64,000 nucleotides of DNA from Pectobacterium atrosepticum (GTDB lineage: Bacteria > Pseudomonadota > Gammaproteobacteria > Enterobacterales > Enterobacteriaceae): assembly GCA_019056595.1 (NCBI GenBank), contig CP036163.1:1922001-1986000 (forward strand). Reading direction: 5' to 3'. The notes below the pieces were generated by a model. That model was not told where the DNA came from, ran no database searches, and saw nothing but the letters and a program-made list of their open reading frames with translations. Each line of letters opens with the position of its first letter. The first letter of the stretch is position 1. The position numbers and the translations under genes are program-made. Shown one piece after another: positions 59,173 through 64,000 of the stretch.

Positions 59173-60501
59173 ATGACCAATCAGACTGATATCACCGCAA
59201 CGCTTGCCCACCACATTATCCATAGCGAGCCAAACCAAGACGCGATTGATGCCGCCCGTGAAGGGGTGACTGACTTCATCTCCACCGCGCTCCCGATCGC
59301 ACAGGGTGCGATTGCCGATAGCGGGCTCGCGCCGTTAAAGCAGGTATTCAGCGGCACGGACAGCCTGACGCGAAGTCTGATTTTGGGTTATGCCGGCCAC
59401 GTACTGGATTTTGACGATTATCATCCGGCGTTTCGCGGCCACCCCAGCACCGTTATTCTTCCCGCGCTGTTTGCCCTTGCCGCGGAGGATTCGTCCGTTA
59501 CGGAAGACGCATTTTTGACGGCCTATGTGATAGGCGTAGAAGCCGCTGGCAGAATCGGGTTGGCATGCGGCCCGCGCCATTACAGCCTCGGTTACCACAA
59601 CACAGCAACGCTCGGCGCTATCGCCGCCGCCGCCGCCGCTGCACGTCTGGCTGGCGCGTCGGTAGAACAGACACAAACCATTCTTGGCTTAGCCGCCACA
59701 CAGGCCGCAGGGCTGAGAGCGCAGTTTGGTTCGGCGGTCAAACCGCTACACGCCGGACTTGCCGCCAGAGCAGGATTAACCGCCGTTAAGATGGGATTAG
59801 CAGGCTTCGAGGGCAACAAGCAGTTGGTAATTGAGGCGTTTCTTGCCGCGCATGGCGATCAAAAACAGCAGCCAGCGCTGCTGGTTGAAAACTGGGGAGC
59901 GCCGTGGCGCATTCTTTCCCCCGGTCTGGAATTCAAACGCTACCCAACCTGTGGTGGAACCCACAGCGCCGCCGAAGCCGCGTTTGCACTACGGGAGCAG
60001 TGGCATAAGCAGAACGGCGCGGATGCCGATCTGGCAGACGCCATCGAAAGTATCACGGTGACCTTCCCACCGGGTGGCGACGTTGCTCCTTTTATCCGTA
60101 ACGCGACCAACGGCGTCGAGGCACGATTCAGTCTGGAATATGTGATTGCGGCGGCACTGATTGAAGGGGAACTAAAGCTGACGCATTTTTCAGAAGCGCC
60201 AGTTGAAGCAGCGATCGCCGCACTGGCGAATCGAGTCATACGCCGCACCGATGAAACCGCGCCACCCGATGAGCTTGACCCAGAAGCGCGTTTTCATGAA
60301 GTTACGCTGCATTTGCGTGACGGTAGCGCCCTAATTCAGCGCACAACGCGTCAGGAAACATCGGCACGCCCCACCGATCTGCGAGCCAAATTGCAGCAAA
60401 CCATCGGTTCTCTGGCGCATCTCGACAGTAACCAGATCGCCGATCGTTGCACATTACGGCAAGAAGGCGATCTTCGCTATTTACTTGGGCTGTTGTTTTA
60501 A
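59173..60501 (+). CDS. MmgE/PrpD family protein
   Basis: A 442-residue protein of the 2-methylcitrate dehydratase/cis-aconitate decarboxylase fold. Conserved segments: GHVLDFDDYHPAFRGHPSTVILPALFALAAE (about 77-107), GPRHYSLGYHNTATLGAIAAAAAAARL, and FKRYPTCGGTHSAAEAA (about 253-269). No prpB/C/D/E or prpR nearby, so it probably does not serve the methylcitrate cycle; relatives act on itaconate, iminodisuccinate or aconitate-like acids. The gene has an isolated start and an opposite-strand neighbour. Confidence 0.85.
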   Translation: MTNQTDITATLAHHIIHSEPNQDAIDAAREGVTDFISTALPIAQGAIADSGLAPLKQVFSGTDSLTRSLILGYAGHVLDFDDYHPAFRGHPSTVILPALFALAAEDSSVTEDAFLTAYVIGVEAAGRIGLACGPRHYSLGYHNTATLGAIAAAAAAARLAGASVEQTQTILGLAATQAAGLRAQFGSAVKPLHAGLAARAGLTAVKMGLAGFEGNKQLVIEAFLAAHGDQKQQPALLVENWGAPWRILSPGLEFKRYPTCGGTHSAAEAAFALREQWHKQNGADADLADAIESITVTFPPGGDVAPFIRNATNGVEARFSLEYVIAAALIEGELKLTHFSEAPVEAAIAALANRVIRRTDETAPPDELDPEARFHEVTLHLRDGSALIQRTTRQETSARPTDLRAKLQQTIGSLAHLDSNQIADRCTLRQEGDLRYLLGLLF

Positions 60502-60513
60502 CAAAATACTGGT

Positions 60514-61701
60514 TTAACGGGATGCGGGCTTTAACCATTGATCCAGAAAGCTAAAGACTTCGTCCTGCTGTTCCTGATAGAAAACATGTCCCAGTTCAGG
60601 CCAGATCTTGGTTTGCAGCTTGCTTTCCGCCTGTTGGGATTGCCACACCTTGTGCATTTTGGCGTAGGCATCCTCAACCGAGATCGTCGGGAACAGCTTA
60701 TCTTTACCACCGTTAAACAACAGCATCGGCTTCGGTGCCGCCACGCTCGCCACATCCGGGAAATCAAAGCGCGTCGAAAGCCCCGGATGCAGCATATAGA
60801 ATGCCGACTGCCCTCTGAGTACGTTATTACCCGGCGTCATTAACCCGTCGTATGTACCAATCCAAGATACCGCCGCGGTTGCCGCTACCTTGTCGGACAG
60901 CGCTGCTAGCTGCCAGGCACGATACGCACCCATTGAAAAACCAACGACGCCGATACGTTGTTTGTCAACCTGTTCAAGCGATGCCAGAAAATCCGTCGCC
61001 CGCATATCTTCGTAGGCCATCAGACCGGCGAGTGAACGCCCAAGATTAAAGAAATTGCTCGCCAGCGCCTGCTGCTGCTCATATTTTATCGGGCCGCGCG
61101 CTCCCCAGCCGAGCGCATCCACCGCCAATACCACATAGCCCCGCTTCGCCAGTTCATCCCCGACAAAACGACCGGTGAAAAACTTATCGGCCCACGCCTG
61201 TGCAGAAGCTAGCTGTTCGTTATTGCCCCATGGTTTGATCATCTTCTCTTTGCCGATATCAAACTTGGCGCCGTGGTCATGCAGCAGGATCACCGCCGGA
61301 TGCGGCCCCGCGCTTTTTGGTGTTAGGAGCAGTGCGTCTACACGACTTTCATCAGTGAGGTTGAAGGCGACTTTCTCTGCAGTGTAACTGCCGCGATCCT
61401 GTTTTTCAATCGCCTGAGGCGCAAAGTCTTTAGTAGAGTCAGGCGTCAGAAGCAGCGAACGTAGCGTTTTTCTCGACTGGGATTGCCACTGGCTAAAATC
61501 TGCAAAGTTCCCAGATAGCCAGGAGTCGGAGTAGGTCATCTGCTGTTTAAGCTGCGGATAAAATGAAGGCAGCCCTTCATCCGTCACCGCCTGATCCGCC
61601 GCTATTTGAGAGTGAGGGTTCATATCGTTAGCCATCAGTGAAGGGCTGGCAAGCAACGCCGCCAGTAGCAAGACAGAAGAGCGTAAGACATTAAGATTCA
61701 T
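60514..61701 (-). CDS. Exported alpha/beta hydrolase (dienelactone hydrolase-like)
   Basis: A 395-residue exported hydrolase. Signal peptide LNVLRSSVLLLAALLASPSLMA (about 2-23), nucleophile elbow GVVGFSMGAYRAW (about 245-257), oxyanion region HDHGAKFDIGKEKM, then acid and His in LFNGGKDKLFPT and WPELGHVFYQEQQ. Adjacent ATGs at 61704 and 61701; GAGG spacing favours 61701. Resembles acetyl xylan esterase/dienelactone hydrolase types. Converges on the MmgE/PrpD gene with a 12-bp gap. Substrate unknown. Confidence 0.85.
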   Translation of the reverse strand: MNLNVLRSSVLLLAALLASPSLMANDMNPHSQIAADQAVTDEGLPSFYPQLKQQMTYSDSWLSGNFADFSQWQSQSRKTLRSLLLTPDSTKDFAPQAIEKQDRGSYTAEKVAFNLTDESRVDALLLTPKSAGPHPAVILLHDHGAKFDIGKEKMIKPWGNNEQLASAQAWADKFFTGRFVGDELAKRGYVVLAVDALGWGARGPIKYEQQQALASNFFNLGRSLAGLMAYEDMRATDFLASLEQVDKQRIGVVGFSMGAYRAWQLAALSDKVAATAAVSWIGTYDGLMTPGNNVLRGQSAFYMLHPGLSTRFDFPDVASVAAPKPMLLFNGGKDKLFPTISVEDAYAKMHKVWQSQQAESKLQTKIWPELGHVFYQEQQDEVFSFLDQWLKPASR

Positions 61702-61833
61702 CATAACCTCAAAAATAAAACATCGTTTCTTTTTTGAGGTTTGATTGTAATTGACGTGGCTAAAAATAAACGGACGGAACGTGTATTCTGCGAAGCCATA
61801 GGCAAAAAAATTTATCGCAGTAGTAGGACGACA

Positions 61834-62544
61834 TCAGGCTACTGATTCGTCTCGTTTGCGTTCAGCCACCAGCACAACCCCTTTTCGCGATTCATTCGGT
61901 GCAAGGCTCCAGATATCGCTTTCGGGAATACTACGACCATCGTATCGGATTCGTTCTCCGTCATACGGCCAGAAAGCACGCTGTTCTGAGTCGAATACAA
62001 ATACCTGAATACCAACCTCTTTACGTGCCATACGTGCCCACAACGCCTTCCCACCAGGGAATTGAACGTTATCACTCACCAGCACGATGCCGTCATTAAT
62101 GAGCGCCTTATACATAGCGCTAGCGACATTGGCGTTTCGTTCACGTTTAGTGACAATCACACCTTCAACCTGAGCAAGGTTGTCATCCACCAGTTGCAGG
62201 TTCTCGTAATAACCGATGACCGCCAAAATAGTTTCAGTTTCGTCATCGCTGTTACGGGATTTCAGGTCAATTTTTGCGACGACAACATGCCGTAAATCAC
62301 CGTTAACGTCATCAGGCTCTCCATATATGGCAACGCCGTGATGCCGCTCATTATGGATATAAATATCCACAGCGCGACCGTTCACACTCGTTTCGCCAAT
62401 TTTCCGATATTCCCGCGCCATAGTGGCGGGGCTATATGACATTGGAAGAATCGCCATATCAAAACTCCCGCTATCGTTGAGTACTGGTGACATTGTAAGC
62501 ATAGCCTGTTGCTCGTCGTTGGGGCCTATAATACCAAACATCAT
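61834..62544 (-). CDS. Orphan protein with GNAT-like central region
   Basis: A 236-residue protein I do not recognise. The central stretch ILAVIGYYENLQLVDDNLAQVEGVIVTKRERNANVASAMYKALINDGIVLVSDNVQFPGGKALWARMARK (about 100-170) looks like the phage-type GNAT-like domain (VASAMYKALI... and PGGKALWARM motifs resemble phage acetyltransferase-like proteins). The N-terminal 60 and C-terminal 60 residues have no similarity I can place. Two ATGs; no good ribosome site. No integrase or phage gene is nearby. Could be a relic of horizontal transfer. Confidence 0.65.
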   Translation of the reverse strand: MMFGIIGPNDEQQAMLTMSPVLNDSGSFDMAILPMSYSPATMAREYRKIGETSVNGRAVDIYIHNERHHGVAIYGEPDDVNGDLRHVVVAKIDLKSRNSDDETETILAVIGYYENLQLVDDNLAQVEGVIVTKRERNANVASAMYKALINDGIVLVSDNVQFPGGKALWARMARKEVGIQVFVFDSEQRAFWPYDGERIRYDGRSIPESDIWSLAPNESRKGVVLVAERKRDESVA

Positions 62545-62643
62545 GCGTATTTATTAGCCAATTTACGCGGTAGCATTCCCAAACAAACATTGCGCCATGG
62601 CAGAGCTGGGAAACAGTTAACCCAATGATCCAGTGCCACAGGC

Positions 62644-62676
62644 AAAAAAAATCCGGCACCTTTACGGTACCGGATT
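62644..62676 (-). terminator. Terminator of lpd
   Basis: On the minus strand AATCCGGTACC-GTAAA-GGTGCCGGATT followed by a T-run (A-tract 62644-62650 on plus). Perfect 11-bp stem with one mismatch, 30 bp after the lpd stop. Confidence 0.92.
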
Positions 62677-62705
62677 AGATTTACGCTATTCGAACCTGAG
62701 AGAGC

Positions 62706-64000
62706 TTACTTCTTCTTCGCTTTCGGGTTCGGCAGGTCAGTGATGCTGCCTTCAAAGATTTCAGCAGCCAGACCAACAGACTCATGCAGCGTCGGGTGCG
62801 CATGGATGGTCAGCGCGATATCTTCCGCATCACAACCCATTTCGATCGCCAGACCGATTTCGCCTAACAGTTCACCACCGTTAGTACCGACAATCGCACC
62901 ACCGATAACACGATGTGTTTCTTTGTCGAAAATCAGTTTGGTCATACCTTCAGCGCAATCAGACGCGATAGCACGGCCAGACGCCGCCCATGGGAAGATC
63001 GCGGTTTCGTAGCTGATGCCTTTCTCTTTGGCTTCTTTCTCAGTCAGACCCACCCACGCGACTTCCGGTTCGGTATAGGCGATAGAAGGAATCACTTTCG
63101 GATCGAAGTAGTGTTTCTTACCGGAGATCACTTCGGCAGCAACATGGCCTTCATGCACGCCTTTGTGCGCCAGCATCGGCTGACCGACGATGTCGCCGAT
63201 AGCGTAGATGTGCGGCACGTTGGTGCGCATTTGTTTATCAACATGGATGAAGCCGCGATCGTCAACTTCCACGCCCGCTTTACCTGCATCCAGATTTTTA
63301 CCGTTCGGTACACGACCGATAGCAACCAGAACTGCATCGTAACGCTGTGGCTCGGCTGGCGCTTTTTTGCCTTCCATCGTCACATAGATGCCGTCTTCTT
63401 TGGCTTCTACTGCCGTCACTTTGGTTTCCAGCATCAGATTGAACTGCTTGCTGATACGCTTGGTGAAGACCTTAACGACATCTTTGTCAGCGGCCGGAAT
63501 CACTTGATCGAACATTTCAACGACGTCGATCTGTGAACCCAGAGCATGGTAAACCGTACCCATTTCCAGACCGATGATACCGCCGCCCATAACCAACAGA
63601 CGTTCTGGGACGCTTTTCAGCTCCAGCGCATCGGTAGAATCCCATACACGCGGGTCATCATGAGGAATGAAAGGCAGTTGGATCGGACGTGAACCCGCAG
63701 CGATAATCGCGTTATCGAAGTTGATTGTCGTTTTGCCGTTTTCACCGTCAACTTCCAGCGTGTTGGCACCCGTAAATTTGCCCAGACCGTTAACGACCTT
63801 AACTTTACGGCCTTTCGCCATACCAGCCAGACCACCGGTCAGTTGGTTGATGACTTTTTCTTTCCACAGACGGATTTTATCAATGTCGGTTTTAGGTTCA
63901 CCGAACACGATACCGTGTTCCGCCAGTGCTTTGGCTTCTTCAATGACTTTAGCGACGTGCAGCAGGGCTTTGGAAGGAATACAACCCACATTCAGACACA
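62706..64000 (-). CDS. lpd: Dihydrolipoamide dehydrogenase, N-terminus cut by window
   Basis: E3 subunit shared by pyruvate and 2-oxoglutarate dehydrogenases and glycine cleavage. The frame is open through the window edge, beginning CLNVGCIPSKALLHVAKVIE with the redox disulfide CLNVGC; the first 44 or so residues, including the FAD-binding start, are missing. A Met two residues after the edge codons is internal, not the start. The catalytic HAHPTLHES is near the C-terminus. Almost identical to E. coli Lpd by eye. aceE-aceF would lie outside the window to the right. Confidence 0.98.
   Translation of the reverse strand, partial: CLNVGCIPSKALLHVAKVIEEAKALAEHGIVFGEPKTDIDKIRLWKEKVINQLTGGLAGMAKGRKVKVVNGLGKFTGANTLEVDGENGKTTINFDNAIIAAGSRPIQLPFIPHDDPRVWDSTDALELKSVPERLLVMGGGIIGLEMGTVYHALGSQIDVVEMFDQVIPAADKDVVKVFTKRISKQFNLMLETKVTAVEAKEDGIYVTMEGKKAPAEPQRYDAVLVAIGRVPNGKNLDAGKAGVEVDDRGFIHVDKQMRTNVPHIYAIGDIVGQPMLAHKGVHEGHVAAEVISGKKHYFDPKVIPSIAYTEPEVAWVGLTEKEAKEKGISYETAIFPWAASGRAIASDCAEGMTKLIFDKETHRVIGGAIVGTNGGELLGEIGLAIEMGCDAEDIALTIHAHPTLHESVGLAAEIFEGSITDLPNPKAKKK

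Noticed and set aside
61899-62295. Frames opposite the orphan gene
   Set aside because: Shadow frames with no ribosome sites; the minus-strand frame is longer and has better composition.

Overview
The window reads as chromosome of a soft-rot enterobacterium, most likely Pectobacterium (species not resolved). Enterobacterial core genes sit in E. coli-like arrangements: uvrA divergent from ssb with a LexA box between them and yjbQ next door, and lpd, acnB and yacL in the same orientation and order as in E. coli. ERIC repeats, a type I-F CRISPR-Cas locus with Pectobacterium-style repeats, and plant-saprophyte sugar catabolism genes point the same way. Both ends are cut: csy1 lacks its start and lpd lacks its N-terminal codons.

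Region by region. (1) 1-5.5 kb: the csy1-csy2-csy3-csy4 part of a type I-F Cascade operon, then two leader-array units. The first is a degenerate array of 3 repeats and the second a regular array of 11 repeats. A vapBC toxin-antitoxin pair lies between them. The two leaders are collinear over 129 bp and carry an IHF-like site at the same distance from repeat 1. (2) 5.5-9.7 kb: yjbQ, uvrA and ssb. (3) 9.9-15.2 kb: a periplasmic amidohydrolase, two GNAT acetyltransferases, an AhpD-like protein and a MocR regulator. (4) 15.2-28.2 kb: a divergent carbohydrate regulon. The minus-strand operon encodes a large toroid-like enzyme of unknown function, a GH105 hydrolase, a CUT1 ABC importer and a LacI regulator. 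The plus strand encodes the binding protein, a truncated kinase paralogue, a BadF/BadG-type amino-sugar kinase and a Tat-exported metallophosphoesterase. Two perfect palindromes and a CRP site lie between the arms. (5) 28.2-31.3 kb: a structured intergenic element, a Zur box, a 34-residue membrane peptide and a zinc-type ABC importer. (6) 31.3-41.1 kb: a DeoR-controlled acid-sugar cluster (DtnK, PdxA2, iron-type dehydrogenase, DapA-family aldolase, Na+ symporter, cytoplasmic sialidase-like protein, YhcH-like protein, SDR). (7) 41.1-46.2 kb: a compact anaerobic choline-lyase module (cutC, cutD, paired SMR transporters) behind an FNR box. (8) 46.4-50.7 kb: a LacI-family regulator with two tandem DNA-binding domains, divergent from an ascorbate-type PTS and a fructose-6-phosphate aldolase. 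(9) 50.7-64 kb: yacL, acnB and lpd, with an accessory block inserted between acnB and lpd (DUF3060 protein, BigR/YgaV-like ArsR regulator, catecholate siderophore receptor with AraC regulator, MmgE/PrpD protein, exported hydrolase and an orphan).

The features most worth attention are the half-length pseudokinase coupled to its intact paralogue (24757-25308), the double-headpiece LacI regulator (46395-47585), the duplicated CRISPR leaders with vapBC between the arrays, and the Zur-controlled leaderless-style coupling of a tiny membrane peptide to a zinc importer. All functional statements rest on reading motifs by eye; no database search was run.
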